DNA of 64,000 nt from Aquimarina sp. AU474 (GCF_900312815.1 NZ_OMPE01000005.1:186001-250000), one strand, 5' to 3'. Shown: positions 35,063-43,008, counted from the stretch's first letter. Notes: a model not told the origin generated them from the letters alone. A program made the numbers and translations.

Positions 35063-35347
35063 ATGACACTATATGCAAAAATAAATGCGGATTTCTCAGA
35101 AAATTATATAGGATATTCTGCCTTGGCGATCATTGCATCAACCTGTTTGGGTTCAATAGCAATTATGACAACTCTTCTAAATGGAAATGCTCCAATACAA
35201 ATGTTTTTGGTCTTTTTAACTGTTGTTGTCTGTAGTGCTCATAATGCCGCTATATTAACCGTTCAGAAACCTAAATTAGTTCTAGATCTTTTGGTCTTAA
35301 GTTTACTCATAAACACCTTAATAATTATTGGCAACGGGTTGTTTTAA
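35063..35347 (+). CDS. Small membrane protein, unknown function
   Basis: This 94-residue protein has three predicted helices (about 17-37, 47-65 and 73-92), with no charged catalytic residues and one Cys-Ser-Ala-His pair in the middle helix (VVVCSAHNAA). I do not recognise a family. It is preceded by a CRP/FNR-type promoter and followed by a hairpin terminator, so it forms a single-gene unit of the island. A role in the membrane under low oxygen is a guess. Confidence 0.65.
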   Translation: MTLYAKINADFSENYIGYSALAIIASTCLGSIAIMTTLLNGNAPIQMFLVFLTVVVCSAHNAAILTVQKPKLVLDLLVLSLLINTLIIIGNGLF

Positions 35348-35369
35348 TCACTACATATATTATGTCTTT

Positions 35370-35406
35370 AAAAGGGTGAGTTCTTATCTAAGGCTTACTC
35401 TTTTTT
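35370..35406 (+). terminator. Rho-independent terminator
   Basis: An 11-bp stem (35370-35380 with 35394-35404, two G-U pairs) is followed by a T run. It lies 22 bases after the small membrane-protein gene. Confidence 0.7.
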
Positions 35407-35420
35407 ATTAGAGAATGAAC

Positions 35421-35463
35421 TGATTGATGTCATTTTTTATGAATGGCTACTGCTTTACTTTTA
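35421..35463 (+). promoter_or_regulatory. CRP/FNR-type site plus -7 box for lipoprotein-trx-deoC unit
   Basis: TGATTGATGTCA (35421-35432) is followed after 23 bases by TACTTTTA (35456-35463). The lipoprotein gene starts 25 bases later. Confidence 0.7.
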
Positions 35464-35488
35464 TGAATAACATCCTAAAATATATATT

Positions 35489-36373
35489 ATGAAAAAAATA
35501 ACCATTGGTCTCATTTTTTTAAGCTGTATAGCTTGTAAAAATGATATTTCAATTCAAAAAAATACACCAATAAAAGAAACAGAAAACAATTCTAATCTTG
35601 ATAAAAATAGCTTTGATTCTATTACAGTATTCTCTGAAGACAATCTTGATCATGAAAAAACTAAAGAATTAAAAAGAGAACGTCTAATCAAAGCCAAAGA
35701 CGATAAACCAAATTTACAAGAGCTAGTGGTCACAAAAAGTTTTTTTAAAGAAGAAGATCAATATCTTCTAGATTATAGATACCCTTATCTTAATGAAAAA
35801 ATAGATCCTGGATATCAAGTCTTCAATAATTTTATTCAAGAAAACTATCTTGATATCAAAAAAACAGAAAACGAAATACTTGAAGATAAAGAATTGCTTT
35901 GCGATACTTTAAAAATCCATAGGTTTAGAGATAAAAGAATCATTGACTACAAAGTCTACAACACAAGCACTAAAATGTTAAGTACCCTTCTTTATAAAGA
36001 AAATTATTACTCGGGGATGCGATATTCTACTTATCTTTTTGATTGCGTAAATTTCGACTTAGAAAAACACTCTTTTGTTTATTTTAATGATTTTTTTGTG
36101 AGTAACGCCGAAGAGGAAATATATCAAACTATAAATTCAATCATTAGTGAAAATATTACATCAGGAGAGTTTTATCTTGATTGCTGGGAACTCTCTAGAG
36201 GGGACTTTAAAGCGTATAAAAATAATTTTGTCGTAAATGATAGCATTATAGAATTTTACTTTGATGATTGTGTAATCTGTCCATCATATACAGGGACTTA
36301 CTCGGTAGAGATTCCAATTAAAAAAATTATGCACCTCATAAAAAAATATAATGAGCCCAAAGAGGTAAGTTAA
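35489..36373 (+). CDS. Lipoprotein, RsiV/DUF3298-like
   Basis: This 294-residue protein has a lipoprotein signal (FLSCIACKND, Cys near 16). The mature part has a segment with DYRYPYLNEKIDPGYQVFNNFIQ (about 100-122), like the DUF4163 start. A C-terminal segment has FDDCVICPSYTGTYSVEIP (about 262-280), like the end of DUF3298. That pair of domains occurs in RsiV-type anti-sigma factors and related periplasmic proteins. The match is moderate. It starts the unit that leads to trx and deoC and has a CRP/FNR-type promoter. Confidence 0.6.
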   Translation: MKKITIGLIFLSCIACKNDISIQKNTPIKETENNSNLDKNSFDSITVFSEDNLDHEKTKELKRERLIKAKDDKPNLQELVVTKSFFKEEDQYLLDYRYPYLNEKIDPGYQVFNNFIQENYLDIKKTENEILEDKELLCDTLKIHRFRDKRIIDYKVYNTSTKMLSTLLYKENYYSGMRYSTYLFDCVNFDLEKHSFVYFNDFFVSNAEEEIYQTINSIISENITSGEFYLDCWELSRGDFKAYKNNFVVNDSIIEFYFDDCVICPSYTGTYSVEIPIKKIMHLIKKYNEPKEVS

Positions 36374-36426
36374 TTGGATCAACTTTTAATTGTTTGTCTT
36401 AATTTTACATTAAAAAATAAACAATT

Positions 36427-36726
36427 ATGAAAAGTAGTTTTAGTAATATTATAGACTCTAACATTCCTGTACTTGTCGATTTTTATGCAGATTGGTGTGG
36501 TCCGTGCAAAATGCTTGCTCCTATACTCAAGGAAGTCAAAGATGAATTAGGAGAACAAATAAAAATTGTAAAAATAGATGTTGACAAGAATCAAAATTTG
36601 GCTTCAAAATATCAAGTTAGAGGGGTACCTACTATGTTATTGTTTAAAGAAGGAAAACAACTTTGGAGGCAATCTGGAGTGTTACAAAAAATAGATCTCG
36701 TAAACATTATCAATTCGTACAGATAA
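36427..36726 (+). CDS. Thioredoxin
   Basis: This 99-residue cytoplasmic thiol-disulfide reductase has the active site WCGPCKM (about 23-29) and the cis-Pro block RGVPTMLLFKEGK (about 70-82). The length is that of a minimal thioredoxin. It lies 53 bases after the lipoprotein gene and one base before deoC, so it is probably in their transcript. Its presence in the island suggests thiol repair during the low-oxygen or stress response. Confidence 0.93.
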   Translation: MKSSFSNIIDSNIPVLVDFYADWCGPCKMLAPILKEVKDELGEQIKIVKIDVDKNQNLASKYQVRGVPTMLLFKEGKQLWRQSGVLQKIDLVNIINSYR

Positions 36727-36727
36727 A

Positions 36728-37369
36728 ATGCAACTGAACAGATATATAGATCATACTTTACTAAAAGCAAATACAACTGTAGGTGATATTAAAAAACTTT
36801 GCTCTGAAGCCAAAAAATATAACTTTTATGCAGTTTGTGTAAGTAGTTATTATGTTACCTTGGCCAAAACAGAGCTTAGAAATCGTGATGTTCAAGTAGC
36901 CTCGGTAATTGGGTTTCCTTTAGGTTCTACATCATCTGCTATCAAGGTATTTGAAGCTAATGAATGCGTGAATCAAGGTGCTGATGAAATAGATATGGTA
37001 TTAAACATTGGTTTACTTAAATCGGGATATCATAACATTGTAGAAGATGAAATAAAATCTGTAAAAAAGACAATTGAAAATAAGATATTAAAGGTAATAT
37101 TTGAGAACTGTTATCTTACAGATGAAGAAAAGAAAATAGCTTGTAAATTATCAATTAATGCAGGAGCAGACTATATAAAAACCTCAACAGGTTTTGGTAG
37201 TACCGGTGCAACTGTTGAAGATGTTATCCTAATGAAAAAAGAGGTTGGAAATAGTTTAAAGATAAAAGCGTCTGGAGGTATTCGCAATATTGAAACAGCC
37301 AAAAAATTTATAGATTTAGGTGTTTCTAGAATCGGTACTTCATCAGGCATTCATATCGTTAGTCACTAA
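36728..37369 (+). CDS. deoC: Deoxyribose-phosphate aldolase
   Basis: This class I aldolase splits 2-deoxyribose 5-phosphate into acetaldehyde and glyceraldehyde 3-phosphate, linking nucleoside breakdown to glycolysis. The 213 residues start with YIDHTLLKANTT, and the Schiff-base Lys is in DYIKTSTGFG. KASGGIRNIETA and SRIGTSSG complete the TIM-barrel signature. It is one base after thioredoxin. A DNA-salvage enzyme in a stress operon would allow carbon recovery in non-growing cells (inference). Confidence 0.93.
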   Translation: MQLNRYIDHTLLKANTTVGDIKKLCSEAKKYNFYAVCVSSYYVTLAKTELRNRDVQVASVIGFPLGSTSSAIKVFEANECVNQGADEIDMVLNIGLLKSGYHNIVEDEIKSVKKTIENKILKVIFENCYLTDEEKKIACKLSINAGADYIKTSTGFGSTGATVEDVILMKKEVGNSLKIKASGGIRNIETAKKFIDLGVSRIGTSSGIHIVSH

Positions 37370-37372
37370 AAA

Positions 37373-37401
37373 ACCTGCTAAATTATTGTGATTTAACAGG
37401 T
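37373..37401. terminator. Hairpin between convergent deoC and usp
   Basis: An 11-bp stem with one mismatch (37373-37383 with 37391-37401) and a 7-base loop lies between convergent genes. The T tracts are weak, so it is a probable rather than certain bidirectional terminator. Confidence 0.45.
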
Positions 37402-37426
37402 CATTGACCAATAAAAAGTTTTGAAT

Positions 37427-38263
37427 CTAGATTTTGAACGTAATTACAGGTTTATTTGCATGATTAGCTATATCTTCTCCGATACTGCCATTAAAGAAAT
37501 GAGATAAACCTCTTCGTCCGTGAGTAGATAATGCAATAACATCTGCGTTTATTTTTTGGCTATAGTTAAAAACTCCACTCTCTACCGAAAAATCACTTCT
37601 AATCTTCACCTTATCAAAATTTTCAAGATTACCGGAATCTGCTTTGAAAATAAACTCCATAATTCGATCTTCTATTTGATTAGAACTTTTAAATCGCTCT
37701 CCTGGAAGGTTAACGTACAACAAATTTACATTAGCATTGAAAAATTCAAATAATCTAAGAGCATTGAGATAGGGTCTTATATTATCCATTTTAAAATCAC
37801 ATGCAAAAATGGCCTCTTTAATAATAAACTCATCGATATGATCCTTAATCACTAAAACAGGTACATCAGATGTACGTACAACTTTTTCTGTATTAGACCC
37901 AACAAAAATTTCGCTTAACCCACTACTCCCATGAGATCCCATTACGATAAGGTCTACTTGATTTTCCTTTGCTACATCATTTATTTCGCTAAAAATTTTA
38001 TAATTCCTAACAGTTTCGGCTATTTTAATACCTTTTAGATATTCTTTATCTAGGAAACTTATAAAACCTCTTTCGGCTAATTTCATGTAATAAATAGCTT
38101 CTGCTGTTTCTTGACTCTCATCTTTGGTTAAAATCGCTTCAGACAATCCCAACATATGCAGTACTAGTATTTCTGCTTCTTGTTGTTTTGCTATATCTGC
38201 TGCAACTTTTAATGCATATTCTGAATACTTCGAAAAATCAATAGGTACAAGGATCTTTTTCAT
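37427..38263 (-). CDS. Universal stress protein, two-domain with both ATP motifs
   Basis: This 278-residue tandem UspA protein differs from the other seven: both halves keep the nucleotide motif. The first has GSHGSSG...VGSNT and the second STHGRRG...NGSIG. It begins KILVPIDFSKYSEYALKVAADIA and ends NKPVITFKI. This symmetric type is common across Bacteroidota and probably represents the ancestral form, while the others are island-specific derivatives. It is 54 bases downstream of the hibernation factor gene and probably shares its promoter. Confidence 0.9.
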   Translation of the reverse strand: MKKILVPIDFSKYSEYALKVAADIAKQQEAEILVLHMLGLSEAILTKDESQETAEAIYYMKLAERGFISFLDKEYLKGIKIAETVRNYKIFSEINDVAKENQVDLIVMGSHGSSGLSEIFVGSNTEKVVRTSDVPVLVIKDHIDEFIIKEAIFACDFKMDNIRPYLNALRLFEFFNANVNLLYVNLPGERFKSSNQIEDRIMEFIFKADSGNLENFDKVKIRSDFSVESGVFNYSQKINADVIALSTHGRRGLSHFFNGSIGEDIANHANKPVITFKI

Positions 38264-38317
38264 GATAAATTATCTTTTAAGTTTAAAATTTGAACATTTT
38301 TATTTTGATAATGTTCA

Positions 38318-38617
38318 TTATTTCGTTTTGAACAACTTTTTACGTTTCTCAATTTGTTTTTCGATATCCGACAGGGTTTCTTTCACTGCTAATTCAAAGT
38401 TCTCTTCATTAGAAATTGCAAAAACTTGTGAACCTGGCAGATTAAGTTTTATCTCACAAATTTTTCCTTTACCCTTAGGATCATTTTCACGTTTTAAAAA
38501 GACATTACTATCAATAATTTCTTGATTTTTCTTTCCCAGCTTTCCTAATTTATCTAATACATATTGGGATAAAGTCTCGCTAGGAGATATTTTTACATAT
38601 TGAATATTAATAATCAT
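38318..38617 (-). CDS. hpf: Ribosome hibernation promoting factor, short form
   Basis: This small basic protein of 99 residues has the RaiA/HPF beta-alpha fold. It begins INIQYVKISPSETLSQYVLDKLGKL-like and continues to CEIKLNLPGSQVFA and SDIEKQIEKRKKLF. Such factors bind the 30S subunit and pair or silence ribosomes in stationary phase. It lacks the C-terminal dimerisation domain of long HPF. It has a CRP/FNR-type promoter and precedes a usp gene, which supports a dormancy role for the island. A second, housekeeping HPF may exist elsewhere. Confidence 0.88.
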   Translation of the reverse strand: MIINIQYVKISPSETLSQYVLDKLGKLGKKNQEIIDSNVFLKRENDPKGKGKICEIKLNLPGSQVFAISNEENFELAVKETLSDIEKQIEKRKKLFKTK

Positions 38618-38645
38618 AATTTGGGTTTTAATATTAATTATTCAT

Positions 38646-38688
38646 CAAAATTAGGCATAGATAATAGTCCTAGAAATGATAAATATCA
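38646..38688 (-). promoter_or_regulatory. CRP/FNR-type site plus -7 box for hpf
   Basis: TGATAAATATCA (38677-38688) is followed on the minus strand after 23 bases by TAATTTTG (38646-38653), a full -7 match. The hpf start is 29 bases further on. Confidence 0.78.
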
Positions 38689-39127
38689 TAGTTGACCATT
38701 ATATCTAAATCCTTTTTTATAATCTCTAAAACTTACAATAATTAAAACATTAGTTTCTTCACAAAATCCAGGACTTGATTAATAAAAATATCCAAACTAT
38801 GCATGTATTAGTTTGAAAAAAAAACGAGGCTAATAGCTGGTGTATATACTAAAAAAATAGCATTGCATGCCTAAACTATTAGACGAATGCTGAGAATAGA
38901 ATGGGTGCAAAAAAGAACATCCTATATAGTAACGATAAATAAGATTCTTTTTTCATGGTAATCTATAATTATGTCCTTATTTTTATCCTAAGTCGTTTAT
39001 AGCAATGAATTTCGCTACTCTTGAAACGAATTAAAAAACTATTACCCCTAAAAAAATGTATTATATAACGAAGGAATGTCTTTTAAGTAATTCCTTTTTG
39101 GTGTATAGTTAAATTAAAAAAAACTAA
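38689..39127. other. Intergenic stretch without recognised features
   Basis: About 440 AT-rich bases separate the hpf promoter from the HPt gene. I see no open frame of useful length, no tRNA-like fold and no strong repeat. A weak inverted pair GGAAT...ATTCC (around 39073-39092) lies near the HPt gene and may be part of its promoter. Confidence 0.5.
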
Positions 39128-39445
39128 ATGGAGGAACCAAATTTATCAGTAATAAACACTTTATCGGGTGGAGACAAAACTTTTGAAGAAAAAATTTTTA
39201 ATGTTATAAAAAGAGAATTTCCAGAAGAAAAAGATCAGTATTTCGATAATTTAAAAAACGAAAACCTTACTAAAGCGGCCGAAGATGTTCATAAGTTAAA
39301 ACATAAGATTAGTATTTTGGGACTTGAAAAAAGTTATGAAATTGCCACCGATTATGAAAAAAACCTAAAACAAGGAACATTTGGTCTTAAAGAAGATTTT
39401 GAGAAAATCCTACAAACCATCACGCAGTATATAACCACATTATAG
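39128..39445 (+). CDS. HPt (histidine phosphotransfer) domain protein
   Basis: This 105-residue helical protein is a stand-alone HPt carrier. The phosphoacceptor is His55 in AAEDVHKLKHKISILGLEKS, which matches the usual AHxLKGxAxxLG pattern with some drift. It would relay phosphate between a hybrid kinase and a receiver. No hybrid kinase is adjacent. The convergent gene encodes a receiver-glycosyltransferase fusion, which could be its partner (inference). Confidence 0.82.
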   Translation: MEEPNLSVINTLSGGDKTFEEKIFNVIKREFPEEKDQYFDNLKNENLTKAAEDVHKLKHKISILGLEKSYEIATDYEKNLKQGTFGLKEDFEKILQTITQYITTL

Positions 39446-39465
39446 ACCTTAAAGAGTTTTTTACT

Positions 39466-40629
39466 CTAGTTAACTCTTGATTTCACCTTAAATTTATAAT
39501 GGTATGCGATTTGAGCAAGTTGACCTACAATTTTTACAGAATCTTTCATAGATAGTTTAGAACCATCAGCATGTATCCATCGTTTAAGAGGTTGTTCACA
39601 TATGTAGGAAATGGCTTTTTCTTTTCCATAAAATTTTCGCATCTTCATAAAAATCTCTACATCAAATAACCATTTGGTTATAAATTTTTCGTGAAACATT
39701 TCGTTGGCTATATCTCTATCCATAACTTTTGCACCACACTGGGTATCGTTAAAAGACATTCCCAAAATATTTCGAATAATTAGATTGATCGTTTTACTTA
39801 TTATTTTACGTGCAGATTCTTTGGTAATATTTGCTCCCATTCTGCTCATTCTAGAGCCACTTACAATTTTAAATTTTGAAGATTCTATCGTTTTAACCAA
39901 ATCATCAAAATCCTTAAAATCTGTTGATAAATCGGCATCTAAATATCCTATATAATCTAATTGCGGATCTTTTGCCAAATGAAGTACGCCTTGTCTCACT
40001 GCTTCTCCTTTACCTCCATTTTTTGCACAATCATAAACACTAATATTATCCTCTCTACCTTGTGCTAATTTTTGTAATACCTCCAAAGTATTATCTGTAC
40101 TCCCATCATTAACAAAACATAAGTGATATCCTAAATTACTATGGGTAAAATCCGTAAATTCTTTACTTAAAATTCTTGTTTCTTCGTTATAACATGGTAT
40201 TACAACCCCTACACAATGACGTTGTAACATTTGCCCCTTGGAGCCGTTTTCTGAAACTCTTTTTAATTTTATACCAAAAATTCTAGCTATCCGGGCTGAT
40301 ATTTCATTAAGAGACAAAGGCTTCTTCATATAATCATCTATGCCCAAATCGAAACCATCAATAATAGTATCCTCATTAGTATTACCAGACATTACTAAAA
40401 TCTTAACATCAGATTTTCTTTCCTCTCTAATATTTTTTATGACTTCCAGGCCAGACATCCCGTCCATATTAATATCAACAATAAGAATATCGGGTTTAAA
40501 AGTATCAAACAATTCTAATCCCGTGTGGCCATCGCTTGCACATTTTATGTCATATCCCAAATCTAAGAGATGTTTTTCTAATGATAATAAAACAAGTTGT
40601 TGGTCATCTATTGCTAAAATTTTTTTCAT
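39466..40629 (-). CDS. Receiver domain fused to a family 2 glycosyltransferase
   Basis: This 387-residue protein consists of a phosphorylatable receiver (1-120, Asp52 in LIVDINMDGM, Lys in MKKPLSL) and a GT2 domain (about 140-387). The GT2 part resembles dolichyl-phosphate sugar synthases: VVIPCYNEE, FVNDGSTDNT, the metal-binding YLDADLSTD and QCGAKVMDRD. Start ATG 40629 gives MKKILAIDDQ; the longer frame adds 15 unlike residues. It appears to couple a phosphorelay directly to sugar transfer, perhaps to a lipid carrier. No membrane helix is evident. The donor and acceptor are unknown. Confidence 0.88.
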   Translation of the reverse strand: MKKILAIDDQQLVLLSLEKHLLDLGYDIKCASDGHTGLELFDTFKPDILIVDINMDGMSGLEVIKNIREERKSDVKILVMSGNTNEDTIIDGFDLGIDDYMKKPLSLNEISARIARIFGIKLKRVSENGSKGQMLQRHCVGVVIPCYNEETRILSKEFTDFTHSNLGYHLCFVNDGSTDNTLEVLQKLAQGREDNISVYDCAKNGGKGEAVRQGVLHLAKDPQLDYIGYLDADLSTDFKDFDDLVKTIESSKFKIVSGSRMSRMGANITKESARKIISKTINLIIRNILGMSFNDTQCGAKVMDRDIANEMFHEKFITKWLFDVEIFMKMRKFYGKEKAISYICEQPLKRWIHADGSKLSMKDSVKIVGQLAQIAYHYKFKVKSRVN

Positions 40630-41008
40630 GTAATTGTAGGTTTTACGATATAAGTATTCATGATTTAGATACACATATGTGTACTAAAAAAATAAACAGG
40701 GGCAATTAAGAAAAGACGATTTGTTGCTACGAATACGTATAACAAGATGCCGTATTCGATTACATTTTACTAAAAATTGAACTCCTTATTTATTTAAAAA
40801 AGAAGTCCAACAATATTCTAAAATAGGGAATTATTAGTAAATGACCTTTGTCTGGTACTTATTTTTTCACATACAACATGCTATTACGTTATAAAACTAT
40901 ATAGAGTTAAGCAGACATTATGCATAATTTTAAAGAGTTGAATATGATGTTTAAATCACATAAACAAACCTTATAATAATTAAAAAAATCTTAAAATGTT
41001 TTTTTTAA
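40630..41008. other. Intergenic stretch between divergent genes
   Basis: This AT-rich region has no coding potential that I can support. It holds a degenerate CRP/FNR-like sequence TGACCTTTGTCT (40842-40853), with two mismatches from symmetry and only a poor -7 box at the usual spacing. I do not count it as a site. Confidence 0.4.
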
Positions 41009-41030
41009 TTAGGATTCCTTACTATATTTG
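41009..41030 (+). promoter_or_regulatory. Promoter with MarR-type site for the thiol cluster
   Basis: TTAGGATTCCTTA (41009-41021) carries a short AGGA-T-TCCT palindrome and is followed at once by the -7 box TATATTTG (41023-41030). A related AATTAGGA sequence stands just before the -7 box of the marR gene at 43028. Confidence 0.6.
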
Positions 41031-41060
41031 CATTGTATTTATAACTAAAAAAAATTAAAA

Positions 41061-41294
41061 ATGAGTAAATCAACTTTTTATCACGCAGGATGTTCTGTTT
41101 GTATTAGCGCCGAACATGACATTATCGAATTGGTCGGTAGAGATCAAGTAGAGATTGTAAACATTGGTACTACAAGAGATCGTATCTCTGAAGCCGAAAC
41201 GGCAGGTGTTAAATCTGTTCCTGCTTTAGTTACTCCTCAAGGAAACGTCTTACACCTAAATTTTGGCGCATCTATGGCCGATGTTAAAGGGTAA
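41061..41294 (+). CDS. Small thioredoxin-fold protein with CxxC
   Basis: This 77-residue protein begins STFYHAGCSVCISAEHD, a glutaredoxin-like active site with C11 and C14. It also has the cis-Pro block KSVPALVTPQGNVLHLNFG (about 52-70). It is shorter than classical glutaredoxins but has the same motif order. It is the first gene of a cluster of thiol proteins that ends with a Cys-rich MarR regulator. Its substrate is unknown. Confidence 0.75.
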   Translation: MSKSTFYHAGCSVCISAEHDIIELVGRDQVEIVNIGTTRDRISEAETAGVKSVPALVTPQGNVLHLNFGASMADVKG

Positions 41295-41310
41295 TTTTTT
41301 TATCTCTATA

Positions 41311-41346
41311 AGTTAGGAATCCTTATTATGTGATTCCTAACTTTTT
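41311..41346 (+). terminator. Hairpin containing the AGGAATC motif, attenuator-like
   Basis: A perfect 11-bp stem (AGTTAGGAATC 41311-41321 with 41332-41342) with a 10-base loop is followed by a short T run. It can end or attenuate transcription after the first gene. The stem repeats the TTAGGAATCCTTA-like sequence found in the promoter upstream. Confidence 0.6.
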
Positions 41347-41372
41347 ATTAGCAACCATTAAAAACAAATAAA

Positions 41373-42098
41373 ATGAAATTAAGTACATTAACATTGACCA
41401 TAATCGCTCTTCTAGGTATGACTATAGAATCCTGTGCTCAAGAAGAAAGACTTTATAATAATGATGATCATCAAATAACCAAGGTAGCGGTAACCCATCT
41501 TCCGGATCTAGGTATTTCTACATGGACCATCGAAGTAAAAGGAACTGCCGGAAAAACAACTCCAATACCCAACGGAGCATTAGATGGAGCTCCTGTATTA
41601 GGATATGTTTTCCCTACTTCATTAAAACCAACCGATGTAGGTTTCAGTGCTACAGATGGTATTGTTGCCATGGCGCTTACCTCTCACCCTGATTTTGACG
41701 ACACCCCGATTTGGGATGAAAACAATGATGCAGATTTTGCAAATGATGGGATTATATGGCATCCCCATTGGGTGGTGTTGCATGAAGACAAACGTGTTCC
41801 TGGTGGACTTGCTGTAAAACAATTTACAAAAGCAGATAATGTAACGTTACCTCCTACAAATCCAGGTATGCCCATGTATATGGATTCTCCAGGGTTTCCT
41901 GTGACCACAAAAGGGAATTCTATTAAAGTAGTAATACCCGATTATAGAATGAATAATCAAACATCATTTAAATATGATGGTGTAGCAGCATATATGATTG
42001 TAAATACTAGTAAAGAAGATAAACCTATGTTGGGTGTCTATGACGTATTTAGTGTAGCTAGTGGCGATTTATCTCTACCCTACTCTGTAAACAAATAA
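41373..42098 (+). CDS. Secreted protein, unknown function
   Basis: I do not recognise this 241-residue protein with confidence. A signal peptide ends around ESCAQEE (residue about 20-23), either as a lipoprotein (Cys21) or by normal cleavage. The mature part is beta-rich, with a conserved-looking segment WHPHWVVLHEDKRVPGGLAV (about 130-149). Its His residues and the Asp-rich run before it (DDTPIWDENNDADF) could bind metal. It lies inside the thiol cluster between a CxxC protein and DUF2024, on the same strand. Confidence 0.6.
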   Translation: MKLSTLTLTIIALLGMTIESCAQEERLYNNDDHQITKVAVTHLPDLGISTWTIEVKGTAGKTTPIPNGALDGAPVLGYVFPTSLKPTDVGFSATDGIVAMALTSHPDFDDTPIWDENNDADFANDGIIWHPHWVVLHEDKRVPGGLAVKQFTKADNVTLPPTNPGMPMYMDSPGFPVTTKGNSIKVVIPDYRMNNQTSFKYDGVAAYMIVNTSKEDKPMLGVYDVFSVASGDLSLPYSVNK

Positions 42099-42122
42099 CA
42101 ACATTAAAAATAGTATAAAACA

Positions 42123-42386
42123 ATGAAAATATCAGTTTGGGACACCTATGTACAAAGAGAAGATGGTAAAACTATGCATTTTGACATTTTGGTACCAGAT
42201 AACTTGACCGATACAACTAAAATTTTCAATTTCGGGAAATCGTATTTGTCAGAAAAAAAATTCAAAACCGGAGAGTTAACCTCCAAAGAATGCAATTTTT
42301 GTCATATATCTGTAGCGCCTCAAGAAGTGGTAAATGCCATTGCCGAAAAAGGGTTTTCGATAATTGAAATGGAAAATTGTTACTAA
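42123..42386 (+). CDS. DUF2024 family protein
   Basis: This 87-residue protein begins KISVWDTYVQREDGKTMHFDILVP, which is the conserved opening of DUF2024. It has CNFCHIS (about 58-64) near the C-terminus, a possible metal or thiol site. The biochemical function of the family is unknown. It is 24 bases after the secreted-protein gene, and the next start lies one base after its stop codon. Confidence 0.85.
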   Translation: MKISVWDTYVQREDGKTMHFDILVPDNLTDTTKIFNFGKSYLSEKKFKTGELTSKECNFCHISVAPQEVVNAIAEKGFSIIEMENCY

Positions 42387-42387
42387 A

Positions 42388-43008
42388 ATGCAAAAATTAA
42401 CTTTACAATATACCCAAGAACTTAAAGGAAAGTTTAGCCTTAGCAAGCTAAATTTCCTTTTTGTATTTCAGGTTAATTGTCCTGGTTGTTTTTTATATGG
42501 TATCCCGGTGGTTAATAAACTTTTTCAAGAGTTTAAGGACCAGATATCTTTTTTAGGCATATCCACAGCTTTTGAGGATTTTGAATACAACAATATAAAA
42601 AACACCAATCTTTTATTAACCAATAACATAGTAGTTGGTGAAACAAAAAAAGCATTATTGCAGCATGGTTTACTAGATAAACCAATACCTATTGATTTTC
42701 CGGTAGCAATGGATGAAAAAGCTTCTAAAGATTTTGATATTGACTTTGCCGCTAAGCACATTTGCGCAACCCATGATGCATATGTTTCCTGGTCTAAAGA
42801 GGTTCAGGCTTCTGTTTATCATAATGTCATAAGTTATCTCAAAAATCAGAAAACAATTTCAAAAACTTTTACATTAAATCAATTAAAAGGAACACCAACC
42901 ATGATTTTATTTAATGATTCTTATGAGATATTATTACATCAATTCGGCCATGTGCATTATACAGCCCTAAGAACAAAATTGTTGTCGCATATAGAAACAT
43001 CTAATTAG
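42388..43008 (+). CDS. Thioredoxin-like redox protein
   Basis: This 206-residue thioredoxin-fold protein has the active site VNCPGCFLYGIPVVNKLF (about 28-45) and a late cis-Pro block LKGTPTMILFND (about 168-179). The long insertion between them resembles TlpA/peroxiredoxin-like reductases. I use ATG 42388; a start at 42364 would overlap DUF2024 by 23 bases. No signal peptide is seen, so it is probably cytoplasmic. It ends just before the marR promoter. Confidence 0.75.
   Translation: MQKLTLQYTQELKGKFSLSKLNFLFVFQVNCPGCFLYGIPVVNKLFQEFKDQISFLGISTAFEDFEYNNIKNTNLLLTNNIVVGETKKALLQHGLLDKPIPIDFPVAMDEKASKDFDIDFAAKHICATHDAYVSWSKEVQASVYHNVISYLKNQKTISKTFTLNQLKGTPTMILFNDSYEILLHQFGHVHYTALRTKLLSHIETSN

Noticed and set aside
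38306-38317. TGATAATGTTCA before the usp gene at 38263
   Set aside because: One half-site is imperfect and no -7 box stands 23 bases away; the usp gene probably uses the hpf promoter.
40842-40853. TGACCTTTGTCT as a further CRP/FNR-type site
   Set aside because: It deviates from symmetry and has only a poor -7 box (GAATATTG on the minus strand) about 170 bases from the gene.
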